Shown piece after piece: positions 38,026-51,100 of a DNA stretch of 64,000 bases. How positions within the stretch are numbered: position 1 is the first letter of the stretch; each line of letters starts with the position of its first letter. The translations under genes and the position numbers were made by a program. The notes below the pieces were generated by a model that worked only from the letters and a program-made list of their open reading frames with translations, made no database searches and was not told the DNA's origin. Where the stretch lies: positions 620,001 through 684,000 of the forward strand of contig NW_025944135.1 in assembly GCF_000764305.2 (NCBI RefSeq), in the 5' to 3' direction. The stretch is from Hyalella azteca (taxonomy: Eukaryota > Arthropoda > Malacostraca > Amphipoda > Hyalellidae).

Positions 38026-38779
38026 GCCCCTTTCACACAGGGCGTGAAATCCCGCCGGCGTGAAAAAAACTGCCGCGGGATTTCCCGCCGAACCTCAGCG
38101 AACATATAAAATGTGCACTGCTATTCACACACGACGGCTTTTCACGCGGCGTGAAATTTCACGCCTGACGACCGCGTGTGTCAAGCTAAAAGTGCGGCGG
38201 GATTTCCCGCGACTGTTTAGCATGCAATGGGATTCAATGTAATCTTTCACACGGGGCGGTTTTTAGGGGCGGTTTTTCACGCCGCTACCTAGTGTGGTAC
38301 AGACAGTGGGTCGGCGAGGGTGTGTGTGAGAGTTAAAGCCAGTTTTTCAATAGCAGGCACGGCGTCTCTCAACTGCATGCTGTTGTGGGTTAATTTGCCT
38401 TGCACACAAGACAATAATTCATCAAAACTTTCGGCAGACATTCGGAAATAATTGGAGAATTTTACTTCATCTTCTCTTAATTTTCAGAATAGAATGGCAA
38501 ATTCACCTTCTTGTGGCCTTAATTTTACTATATTGTGAACCCAGCACCTCCTTTTATTTCTTTGCTGCCTTTTATGCAGCAAATATAAAAGGATAGCTTT
38601 CTTTTCTTTGCTATTCATAGATATAGTTCACAAAAACTGAGGACCACTTTTACGGAGAACAGCGCTGCATGACTGAAAGATTCCAGCGTGAAAAACCGCC
38701 TCGTGTGAAAGATAGCGCGGGAAATCCCGCGGCGGTTTTTTTCACGCCGGCGGGATTTCACGCCCTGTGTGAAAGAGGC
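38026..38779. mobile_element. MITE-like element with 63-bp terminal inverted repeats
   Basis: The left terminus CCTTTCACACAGGGCGTGAA onward (38026-38088) is matched by a near-perfect reverse complement at 38717-38779. The body is rich in GCGTGAAA and GGGATTTCCCGC palindromes and has no transposase. The flanks read CTAAG and TTAAG, so a 4-5 bp target duplication is possible but not exact. Confidence 0.82.
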
Positions 38780-39937
38780 TTAAGTCTTGATCACGTCATC
38801 TATCACGTGTCATCCAGATGTTGACTTGTCATCAATCTCTACAAGGTAAAGTGAATATTACGTCTCAATTACTTAAATAATAATGATTATAATGAGTCGC
38901 CAGATTGACACCGGACAGTCCTGCGTGAAAATAAATGAAAACGAGATTGTCGTTAATTTGAATGCAAAAAACATATTTAACCATTGAAAGAAATTATATA
39001 ACCAGATCAGATGAAGCTGATGAAAAATTCACACTCTTTTTCAATGTTTATGCAATGTAATAGCCTCCACACAGTATCGGTTTGCACCTGCTTCGTTTAA
39101 TAAACTAAATTAAACCTATTGCTTGGGTGGTAGATCACGTTTAGAATCGTTTGTATTTTCTTTGTGTGCCTGAGTCGTACTCTGTTGACATGAGACAGAG
39201 AGAAAACTCAAATAAAAGGGTGAAGCAATTAAGTACAGTAATTACTTTCATTTAGACCATGTAACGGAAGCGCATGTGTGTCAGATAACGGTCTTTTCCG
39301 ACGCATGTCAATATTCTAAAATATTTGCTATCTCTGTCACTTGAAGAGTAACCGGTAAAAATGATTGAATTCAGATAATAAATTGGAAGCATGGTGTTGG
39401 CCCTTTAGGTCCAACATTCATATGCATACAGAGCATAACCATCGGCTGCTTTAATGATGTACAACAACTGGACCTGCACGGATTTCTTCAAGTGTCCTGT
39501 CTAGGCAAACAGTCGCGTGCGAGAGCCGTTTAAACTTTTGAATTTCAAATGAATTAAAATTTTTCGGTGAAACGAAATCAACAGTCAACAGGAGCTGAAT
39601 GACAGCCCGGCTGCTGTCGCCAAATTGTTTTTCTAATTTTCCTTCTTAATGATGGTTGAATGTTCTGATCTTATGCGTCCAGGGATAGTAATTTGTAATT
39701 TAAAGACGTTTGTTTTATTTGATTTCTCCTATTTCCATGCACTCAACACTTTTGAAATGTATTTCAGATGTTGGCATTTTTTCCTGCACTTCACAATTAT
39801 TTTAAGTACATTGCAGGTTGCGATTTTTTTTATCATAATTTGCCTTTCATTTTGAATTTGGTCCTAATTATTTTCAGCTTGTTTTTCGCTATAAACCTTT
39901 TTAAATGTAGTATACCATTATATATATTTCACCGAAC
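38780..39937. other. Gene-free stretch before the duplicated region
   Basis: AT-rich, unrecognised. No exon supported. Confidence 0.5.
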
Positions 39938-40659
39938 AAAAATCCTTTCATCGACAATTTGAAGCAATTTATATTAATAAATCCAACTTAATACCGTTTA
40001 CTGCAATGAAAACCTCGTTTTTTTGTGCTGAATTACAGCATGAAGGCCCTGCTTTATATAGAGTATTAATTGTCAGCCGTTGCAAATCGCAAATACTAAC
40101 GCTATAAGATTGAGCAATCAAAGGTTTTAGTTTTTACTTGTTCAATAACATTCATCAATGACAGGTTGGATTTCTTCGTGAATTTCTGACTGATGATGTA
40201 AATTTGAACGTTCCATTTGCAACGATGAATGCTTATAAAATTCGACAATTTCAATTAACTGTTCAGATTTCACTGAAATACCGATGAACTTCTATTATGT
40301 TCTGCAACATAATATATATTGAACGGATCGGTTTCAACGTTTCTAATATGGTGACATAATTCCGTGTTAGAAGTACAATAGGAAAATCGTTTGCGCTAAC
40401 CCCACTATACACATACTGTACGTACGGAAAATGTTCAAAGTGTTCAATATCGGTGTAGCCTGTAAATGAGTGGTCCTAAGTTTGTAAATGCACCTGAATG
40501 TAAATGTGAACAATTAAGGAATCTGTGAATAAATCTAAACAGGAGCGATTAAATATCCGTGATCAGACGCTGCATCGCAAGGCTGACCATCGAGAAATCA
40601 GTTAGACTTTCAAGGTTTTTTAACACTAGAATTTCAATGTTTACATCTTATATCCAATT

Positions 40660-41571
40660 ATGACCCAAGTATTGTTATCAGATAAATTATTGAATCAAAA
40701 TACAGCCGTACTGACAGCAGCTGTATTGTTTACAGTTACTCTGTTATATAATGCAGAATATTTTAATGATAATAATAAAATTTTTAATATAAAGCTTCAA
40801 TCCCGTGACCTACCATCAATAAATATTCTCGAAGAAAAAGTAATGCAAAAAATTTCTGGGGACAATTTTTCCAAAACACACGAGGAATCAAACGACAGTG
40901 AATACGAAAGTTTACTCTCTCGACGGGAAAAAATTTATGTGGAGAGGTTCATCGGAGAAAGGCAGAGGAAAATCAAAGATAAATCGTGTCGTCGTATTTT
41001 TATGACTCCGATGTTCGAAAATTGGCTTAACAAGTTAGACAGTAAGTTCCCAAACCGGGTCAGTACAATCGCTCAAAAGATCATTCAGAAAACCCGGAGA
41101 ACAATCAAAAATCATTTGGAAAAAATGAAACGAAATGAGAATCGTAAAATACAGAAATCATCACTACCAAAATTATTTTTAACATCTGCCAATAAGTATT
41201 CGAAACTTTCATCACACAATAATAGCACCAGTAACGTCTCAATAAGTCACTTAGAATCAGCCAACGTTCCAGCAAAATCGTCATCAGCGCTCAAGGGAGA
41301 ATATATTGTAAGAAAACATGAGACGCGGCGAGTGCGCAGCAGTGCTGCACCATATGAACTTAATGACAATAAAGACATGAATATCTCAAAAGACATGAAT
41401 ATCTCAGAAGACATGGATATCTCGGAAGACATAGACATCTTAGAAGACAATCAAGACATGGTCATCGAACGAGACTTGCTCATGCCAGACGTGTACTATG
41501 AGATGGCAAAGCGAGTGCCGTCCGCTCTGCTGCCGAATATGACCGTCTTGAACGTTAGTCGCTTGTCCCAG
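40660..41571 (+). CDS. PC-esterase exon 1 (copy A, complete)
   Basis: Starts ATG ACC CAA and ends TCC CAG followed by GTGATT, phase 0. 304 codons: short cytosolic tail, membrane anchor, Lys/Arg-rich stem, four 6-residue Asp/Ile/Ser/Glu repeats, then PSALLPNMTVLNVSRLSQ. Sequons include NNS, NST, NVS and NMT. Confidence 0.8.
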
Positions 41572-44500
41572 GTGATTTATATGGAGCATAAATTAATTAT
41601 GTGTAATCTAGTAATAATAAATATTGTAGAATAATATTATTGGGAAATTTTTAAAAGACGCAATATTACGCTTTCACAAATTTAGATACCATATTGAGAC
41701 CAAAATTTGATAATGGAAATAAATTCTTCACTGGTATGATGCCTAGTATGCACCTGCAGATTCATGAACGCGATTCATGAAGTTTTTATGGTCGAAGGTT
41801 TTAGAATATTTCAGGACATGGCTATGTGTGTTTCGTGCCTTTATGTTTGTGTGTTTTTGTTTTAGAAGCTAGCGTCAGAAACATTAGTATATAAGGGGTT
41901 ATCCTAATACAATGCCAATCGTATATCAATACCGATCAGTACTTATTATTGGATAACGTCTTTAATTCAAATTTAATTTGTGGACTCGTGAGGCATCAGA
42001 AAACGGACGCAGATTAAAAAAGTCCGACTATAATTTAGCTTTTGAATTATTTAAATTTAAAACTCACTTCAAAATTTGAATTTCTATTAGATTTCAGATT
42101 CGTCGTTATTCGATAACAACAATTTGATTGATAGAGACATTCTCAAATCTTAGGTAACGTCCCGAATGACGTCAAGATTGCCTCGTGTTCACAAAATCCA
42201 AAATTCATCACAAAAATAATGAAATCTTCGCTATGGGGATGAATTCAATATAATATGATACGTATATTGTAATCCACTCATTAGCAAGTGTCAGTTCGCG
42301 CCTTCATTTTACCTTTTTGAATAAAGTTACCACTTTCTTTTTGGGGGAGAGGGAGGGGCTTCATTGAATGACCATCGTGTCCGCAAAATTTGCGAAGTCA
42401 TTATTGGATTAGGTTTTAAATTAAGCCGTTGAGGATCCCATAATGAGGATCTCTTTATTCATGAGGAACTTTAATAAGTGAGGTAGATAAGTATACGAAG
42501 CATGGTGAAAAAATTTAGAATTACTTTCTGGGATATTTTAAGTGAAAGGAAGCGATCATTATTTCCACGTGTGCTTATAGTATCAACTAATTCATGCATC
42601 TAATTTGCAACCGTTTGCAATAATTGTCGTACAAAAGCAATAATTTATTTTTAAAAAAATATTTTCGCGTTTAAAAACGAATTTCCTCTTCGCAAAAATA
42701 ACCTTACAGGGATATTGTTGTAAATTCTTACTACTATTTTTTAAAGGTGGACGGTAAGCTACCATGGCTGCCGTGTGGTCTGCACGAGTACAACTATTCA
42801 ATGGCGAGGCTGTGCGCAGCCAAGTCTCAAGTCCTCAAAGATCGGCCCTTGCGGTTCACCTTCTTTGGAGACTCGAGAGCTCGGCAGCTCATGGGGGATC
42901 TCTTTCTTGCCATGGAACATCCTTCGTGGATGCTCTACATCAAACCCAAGTACAATCCTGATGTATGAACATTTTATATATATTTTCTCACGCTGATCCC
43001 ATAAATAGTGATTCACCAGATCGACCTCCCCTGCAACACTACCAGCGGCGAGAAGCAAGCAACAGCATCGTGCATCAGGTGGCCCAAATGAGGGCGGATG
43101 AACGATAATCAGAGGCGGCGATCCATCGTGGCCTGGGACTGCTATGTCCCAAACAAATACTAAGGATACTAAGGAGGAGGACAAAGCCGAGTGGTGCCCG
43201 GCTGATTGGTGGATATCCGGAGAGATCCAAGGCGTTCGATTCAGGGCTTATTGGTGCACAAAATTGGTGGTGCATGGCTGCGCTCCCGTATATATGAAGC
43301 AAAATGTATCGATTATATAACAGTAGCTTTACTGGGCGTCGAAGTCGACTGATCTAAATGCTAATCGAAGTATTTTTCGTTAGACGAGCTATTCTTTCCA
43401 GAGGACAGCTCTGGCGGGCTGTTGCGAAGTCTCTTGACTGAAATCTATTCACGGTCTCAGATCGAAAGAGTTTTTTTTCTGTATTATAAACTAGATCCCA
43501 CGTTCATAAAAATGGGCATACGGCAAATGAGGGAGATAACCACCTATTCGGAGTTCTCTTGACTTTTAAAATAAGTTACACCTGTTCTCTTGCGTTTTAA
43601 AATAAGTTTTACCCCAGTTTACGAAGATGCACCCAAAATGTACTCTGTTTAGAGATACATAGATATTGACACAATCAAATCTCTTTTTTGACAAATAAAA
43701 TAATCATTTTGAAAATTTTTGATTGATTATGGAAGAGAGATTAAAACAGTTGTGAGAAAATTATTGAATTGAAACGAAATATGTCATGTAGCGTCCCTCA
43801 CCCATGCAAGTGTTAAGCGTTCTGGCATACTTCAAGCATACCAAGACTAAAGAGAAGTGTGAGAATATAAAACAACATATCACGCTTTCAGACGATTTTC
43901 GCTGGTTGTAAGGTTAATTTGCTGATAGTAATAAGCCTTTAAATCTGAGGTGAGTTTAATTTAACATTCTCTTCACCGAGTTTTTTTGGTAATTATCTTC
44001 CATGACATGAAAAAGATCACAAAAAAATATAACTCAGTGCTCACTGCAGTGAGTGACAGAGAGCGCATTTTCTCGTCGACGAAAACGTGGTCACGGACGG
44101 ACAGACGGACAGACGGACGGACATGACGAGCACAATAGCGCCTTTTTCCATAAATGAGAAAATGCGCTAAAAAGAAATTGAAGTACTTCAAACGAATAAA
44201 TAATTAATCCTTCTTGTCACTTGAGTAGCTCTAACGTGAAATGTTTCCTAATAATTAATCGTTGTTACTCTTCAAATTTTTGCCAAACTATGGGTAAATT
44301 ATGGGAAATTAGTATCATAGATACCGGAACACATATTTTCTACCCGAGTTGAAGCAGAAATCCTCTTCAGAAAAAATACGCACTTCAGATTTCGTTTTGC
44401 ATGGATCATTACGTGCATTACCACAAATTGACACTAAATTATGATTATTAACACGTTTTTCTTTACTCAGCTTCGCGTTTGTTTGTCTGTTTGTTTGTTG

Positions 44501-45123
44501 TTAACATTGACAACGAAAATTAGCCCACTTCTGATTGCTCTAGAGATCTGAAATTCGGCATGCAGGCTATTTTCGCCTAACAATTTCAGATATAATCATA
44601 AAAACTAGCAATTGGAGACCTAAATTAGCTTAATTGAGTAAAGTATATATATAGTATATATATATATAGTATGACGTGCGGGCGCTGACGTTATAGACGA
44701 GCAGGCGCTGACGCTGCGTATCAGCTCAAACAACAGATAACACTGATGATTTCAAGGCTAGGTCAAGGTTTTTGTAAAATACTTGCTCTATCTTGGTCAT
44801 TCATCGCATTTCTCAACAGGCTAGCGTTTTAAAAATCCCACAGTGATTCGGATTCTTCCACAGAAAGCTTAATTATTTGTGCCCCCACTAGGAAAACTTA
44901 TTCGTATCCTTTAAGGACAAGCTTCTTCGTATCCCCATGCAATATACTACTAATATTTATTCGTAATAACTAAAATAAACTTATTTGCGTCTCGCAGGAC
45001 AAGCTGGTGAAGAGTAACGGGCAGCCACTGCTGGACTCTCCTCATCCGTTCAGTGACAGCCTCTCCTCCTGGCTTAACTCCATCCTGATGAGTTATCGAC
45101 CTAGTTCATGCATCACAAGATAG
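40660..45123 (+). CDS. Copy A transcript model: truncated PC-esterase-like protein
   Basis: Exons 40660-41571, 42747-42962 and 44998-45123 join in frame (phase 0 at both junctions). This gives 417 residues ending SIL-MSYRPSSCITR and TAG at 45121-45123. It contains the anchor, stem and GDSRARQL but lacks exons 3, 4 and 6, including the C-terminal D-x-x-H. It can hardly be an active esterase on its own. Either this is a decaying partial duplicate, or exon 1 (and possibly exon 2) of A is used with B exons and the truncated exon 5 is skipped. Confidence 0.5.
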
Positions 45124-48100
45124 GTCGCACCACTGACTTGCTTGTTGCTGATCTTTGGGTTTAGTTCCATATATATCGACCACTCCAGGGCTGCTCCATC
45201 TTCACAGCGAGAAAATCGTGAAATTTGTTAACCCAAAAAATTTTTTTTTTGCCTGGTGGTGTATTAAGTCCGTTACATATTCTATTTACGCAATAATGCT
45301 ATCTTACAACTTCATTGCAACTTTCGCCTGGAATGGAGGGTGCATATAATCATTAAAATAATTTATATAATCATTAAAAAAATCATGATAATATGAACAA
45401 AGTTTCGGAAAAGAAAACAAAAGAAGTGCAGCTCTACTTCAGAAGAAAGATGATGTTGAGATGACATTAAAGACTGTCGCAAAAGCGAAACCTTTTCTCA
45501 TTTAGGAGAAATATTCCAAGAAGATTGTATATATGTTCCTGTTCAGCGGCCTAATGATGACGAGATACAAGTTGAATTGAAACCTGAAGACTTTGCTGTT
45601 GATTTCATTGTGGTTATTGAATACAATGGACAGAAATACGCTGGCAAAATTGTCAGCTAATCTGAAGAAGGACTTTCAGCCGAATGCGCTGGCCATAAAA
45701 ATCGGATTGCCTAACGAGACGCAGTTTGGAAGAAGATAAATTCTCCAAAAATCGATTGAAAAGGGAACCAGTTTCATGTGCCAGAATTAAACAACTATGC
45801 GTGATGTGAAATAACTTTTCTCTGCAATATACAATACACTGTTATTCACGAAATTAAGTTTGTTACATTTATTTTAATTTCCTAGCATTTGATGTAAATT
45901 TTGTAAATGAAATCGAAAAATTAAGAATCTGATATATCTGAGGGTAATTTTATTCCGTCTAATTTCAACCTTATCACTATTAAACATATGCTTCTTATGT
46001 TTAAATGTATGGCACTAAGTTTCCCCTATTAGTTTAATTTGGCCCAAACATCAAAAACAAATCGTGATAATATTTAAAAGTGATAGAGAGGTCTCAATAT
46101 GTGTTTGAATGAATAAAATTGATTTACACATTAGATCACATTGAAAACTTACGTAATCTATGTCATAAAACATTGAGCTGACAAAACCATGAAAAATGCA
46201 GCAACCCACTCTTAGGCAGGTTACCTGGATATTTCCAAAATTTCCTACGTAATCACCATAGCCCTAGTTTGTATGTGAGTTACCTCGAAATTTGGAAATT
46301 ATGTTCAGTGGAAATGCATGGCTTTCAAAAAAAAAAAAAAAACACCAAAGACCCCAGTTGGAATGTGGGGGCTACGTTATCATTGTCAATCATCAATCAT
46401 CTGGACATCATTCCTTACATAGCATTATTACAATGAGAAAATCATGTCTTAGAATTATGTTGAATTTAAAATGCGTCGTAAAAATAACAGCAAAACCTTA
46501 TGCAATCGACACCAAAAATTCACGTCTAATAGCCGTCATGCAAGGTTTCTTAAGTTAAAGTGACATCTACTGTATTTACAATACAGCTACAAAATATCAT
46601 AGTTTTAAATATAATAAAATTGTTAAATTCGCTTGTAATATGTTATTGAAGTTTCAAACTCTAATATTAAAATCACCATACATTTGTACGGCAGCAACAT
46701 TTATTCACTATATGTATTGCACATATGTTTTATTTATGTGAAATTGAAAATATCAAATTTTACATTAAAACTTTAACAAATACTTCTTAGTGGTAAAAGT
46801 TTACAAACAAGCTGATGGGTCCATTTATGTAGTTTCAATTTCAAGGATCTTATATAGGCGTTGCATATATTTAAACGAAATTCTCGTTCAAATCCTATTA
46901 CTTACTTGTAATAGGCCTAGACGCCGCTAATCCGCCGAGTCAATGGTTCTCGACACAGTAGCTTATTCACATTATACTTACTTCTCCGATAAAAATTCCT
47001 TTCATCGACTACATGAAGCAATTTATACTTCAATAAATCCAACTTAGTACCGTTTACTGCAATGAAAATTAACCTCGCTTTAGTGCAGAATTACAGCATC
47101 AAGGCCCTGCATGAGAGTATTGTCAGCCGTTGCAAATCGCATATCCTAACGCTATAAGATTGAGCAATCAAAGGTTTTAGTTTTCACATGTTCAATAACA
47201 TTCATCATTGCTAGGTTGGATTTCTTCGTGAATTTCTGACTGATGATGTAAATTTGAACGTTCCATTTGCAACGATGAATGCTTATAAAATTCGACAATT
47301 TCAATTAGGAAAATTTTTGTAAATATTTGAAATAGAGAGCAATTAGACGAATGAGTCATTTGAATAACTGAATTCTTAGCATTACACACAAAAGGCCAAC
47401 GTCGATGTAGAGGAAGTCGTAGAAAAAGCCCTAACCGTGGCAAAGCCTGCACCAGGAAACTTTGTCTAAATATTGACGAGGAAATTTTGAGGACTAAATT
47501 AGTAGTTTCTTGGGCCTTTCGAGTGGTAGCACGGCAAGTTCATCGCCATCCTCATCCATGATGGCAATTTCGCTGTTCAGATTTCACTGAAATACCGATG
47601 AACTTCTATTATGTTCTGCAACATAATATATATTGAACGGATCGGTTTCAACGTTTCTAATATGGTGACATAATTCCGTGTTAGAAATTAGAATCAGCCA
47701 ACGTTCCAGCAAAATCGTCATCAGCGCTCAAGGGAGAATATATTGTAAGAAAACATGAGACGCGGCGAGTGCGCAGCAGTGCCTCACCATATGAACTTAA
47801 TGACAATCAAGACATGGATATCTTAGAAGACATGAATATCTCAGAAGACATAGACATCTCAGAAGACATGGGCATCGAACATGACTTGCTCATGCCAGAC
47901 GTGTACCATGAGATGGCTAGGCGAGTGCCGTCCGCTCTGCTGCCGAACATGACCGTCTTGAACGTTAGTCGCTTGTCCCAGGTGATGTAAATGGATCATA
48001 AATTAATTATGTTTAATCTAGTAATAATAAATATTACCACATAATATTTTAAGTAAATTAATAAAAAACAAAATATTACGTTTTCAATAATTCGGATACC

Positions 48101-51100
48101 ATCTTGAGACCAAAATTTGATTATGGAAATAAATTCTTCACTGGTATGATGCCTGATATTTGAACGCAATTCACGAAATTTTTATGCTCGAAGTTTTTAA
48201 AATATTTTAGGACATGGCTCTGTATGTTTCATGCCGTTATGTTTGTGCGTTTGTGTTCTAGAAGCTAGCGTAGGAAACATTGGTATATAAAGGAAAAATT
48301 AGCATCTAATACAATGCCAATCGTATATTAATATCGATCAGTACTTATTAGAGGATAAAGTCCTTAATTCAAATTTAATTTGTGGACCCATGAGACATCA
48401 GAAAACGTGAGTTATTATAAAAGGCATGGAAAAATTGAGAAAGTGTGAATATAATTTAACGTTTGAAACTATTTGAATTTAGGATTCATTTGAAAATTTG
48501 AATTTCAATTAGATTTCACATTCGTGGTTATTCGATAAAAACTATTTGATAAAGGTCTCTAATCTCACGTAACGTCCCGAATGACGTCAAGATTGCTTCG
48601 TCTTCACAAAATCCAAAATGCATCACAAAAATACAAAATGTTTGCTATGGAAATAAATTCAATATAATATAATAAGTATATTGCAATTCAGTCATTAGCG
48701 AAATCTCAGTTCGCGCCTTAATTTTATCTTTTGAGGAAAGATACCAGCATGTTCTTTTTGAGGGAGAGGGGGGTTGGAAGGCTTCATCGAAAGACCATCG
48801 TGTCGGCAAAAATTGTGAAGTCATTATTGTTTTAGGTTTAAAATTAAGCCGTTGAGGATCCCATAATGAGGATCTCTTTATTTTTGAGGAACTTTAATAA
48901 GTGAGATTTATAAGTATGCGAAGCATGGCAAAAAATTTAGAATTACTTTCTGGGACATTTTAAGTGAAAGGAAGCGATCATTATTTCCACGTGTGCTTAT
49001 ATGTATTATCAACTATTTCATGTATCTAATTTGCAACCATTTGCAAAAATATTCCTACAAAAGAAACAATTTTTTTTCTCGATATTTTCGCGTTAAAACG
49101 AATTTTCCTTTTCGCAAAAATAACCTAACGTAGATATTTCTGTAAATTCTTACTACGATTTCAAACAGGTGGACGGTAAGCTACCATGGCTGCCGTGTGG
49201 TCTGCACGAGTACAACTATTCAATGGCGCGGCTGTGCGCAGCCAAGTCTCAAGTCCTCAAAGATCGGCCCTTGCGGTTCACCTTCTTTGGAGACTCGAGA
49301 GCTCGGCAGCTCATGGGGGATCTCTTTCTTGCCATGGAACATCCTTCGTGGATGCTCTACATCAAACCCAAGTACAATCCTGATGTATGAACATTTTATA
49401 TATATTTTCTCACGCTGATCCCATAAATAGTGATTCGTGGGGTAGCGTATAAATCCAACTGATTGATACACAAAATTTGCTGATTATCATACAATATAGG
49501 CTAATTGATACACAATCCTCGAAAGGATTTTTTTTGTCCATGTTATTGATATGAACCATGTGATGGAGAGAAAATTTAGGCTTGGTGTTTAAGCACAATT
49601 TAGGCATGAAATGTTGAGAGGTACACTTGTGATTCAACTCGAGATTAATTTACGGTCTCACAACCTACTACCAAAGTATGTAACATAATTATTCGGAAGA
49701 GCTCCAACAAGGTTTTCAATTGTACACTTAATGCCGCCTGTCGAATTTTTAGGGCATTTAATGAAAGTAGCATTTAATAAAATAGCATTATCTAAAAGAA
49801 CGATAAACAGCCTGATGACATTAAACCTTGTGTAGCCTAAAACGAGCAAAAATATGACACTAATGAACTAGCAACTCGTACTCAATAAATTATATCCATT
49901 TTGAAGAATGTTTTTGGCAATACGCCATATAAAAATATGTCCTGATGCCGAATAAGTCATTATTCTCTCCACTATATCGTGCAACGCCGATTAAAATCCA
50001 CTAATTAAATCATGTATTTTTGAGCAGAAACCAATAGCGATGACCGCGAACATGTTCCGCATCATGGTGGACTACTATGAGAGCAACCGAAACCTAACTT
50101 GGACCGACCGCTTAGCTAGAGCAGAATTTAACTTCACGACTGCAGAACTTCGACATCTTGATGACGCCAAATATTATCTGGATAAGCGATATCCTACTCC
50201 TGGTGCGACGGAAGAAGTGTCTCGAGAGAACAAGAAAATTTCAAATCGGAGTAGAAAAGATCAGTTGTTGTCACCTTCAAAACCAAAAGAAAGCCCAAAC
50301 AAGTCCACTGGTGAACGAATAGTACAACAAAGCGAGACTGTTCCCAAGAATCTAAGCGATTCTATAGAGGACGCAAAATTTAATCCTAAGTCTGAAATTA
50401 GTGATGTAGTACACGCAGGGCTCATCAGGCTCAAGTTTCATGTAGCCGTCTACCCGCATACGCAGGAGATGGAGCCTTCGTTGCCGACTCTGCTGGAGAC
50501 CTTTCGAAAATACGAGTCAATGCACCCTTTGGATCTACCATCCATGATTATAATAAGTGAGTAATGTATTCAGCCTCTGATGTTAATCGATTTTTATGTT
50601 GAAGATAATCGAATAAAATAAAATTAGCCTGCATTAATGTCACGAGTTTTAATACAATATTTCTGAAAAATGTCATTAACAAATATACAAGAAATTTACT
50701 TCATTTTAGCAGTTATGCATGTTCATTATTGTGACTGCATAACTTTAACTTGCTTCGTGTAAAAAATGTTTTAATATTCATAAAACTGAAAGAAGCTCGG
50801 ATGTTAGGATCTGCTTCATTTAGCTTTCGATGGTGAACATTACATTTTAACCAAATAAATTCTACCAATCAACCTTCTTGGGTACTTTAGTGACCTTTAA
50901 GTTTTAATTTCGGATAATTATACGATAAAAATTATACTACGTGATAGTGGAGCCGACACGCTTTCATTTGAAAGTTTAGATCATCTGTTAAAACGAACTA
51001 TAAACAAATATATATCAGAACCATACACATTCTTCCTAAAATTGGATTAATTAATTTTGAATCTAATTCAATCTATGCTCAGGTCAGCAGAAATATTCAC

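Larger units (their letters stand above)
39938..46911 (+). repeat. Segmental tandem duplication, copy A
   Basis: Starts at AATCCTTTCATCGAC and ends near TTAAACGAAATTCTCG. Compared with copy B it retains the gene start, carries a 0.3-kb filler in place of exons 3-4 (43014-43312), has an extra insertion with a GGAC microsatellite (about 44030-44171), and is deleted from the middle of exon 5 to beyond the gene end (junction 45087/45088). Confidence 0.9.

Noticed and set aside
42798..43302. Minus-strand frames of 128 and 75 codons across esterase exon 2A and the filler
   Set aside because: Antisense to a well-supported exon and not conserved in copy B beyond the exon.
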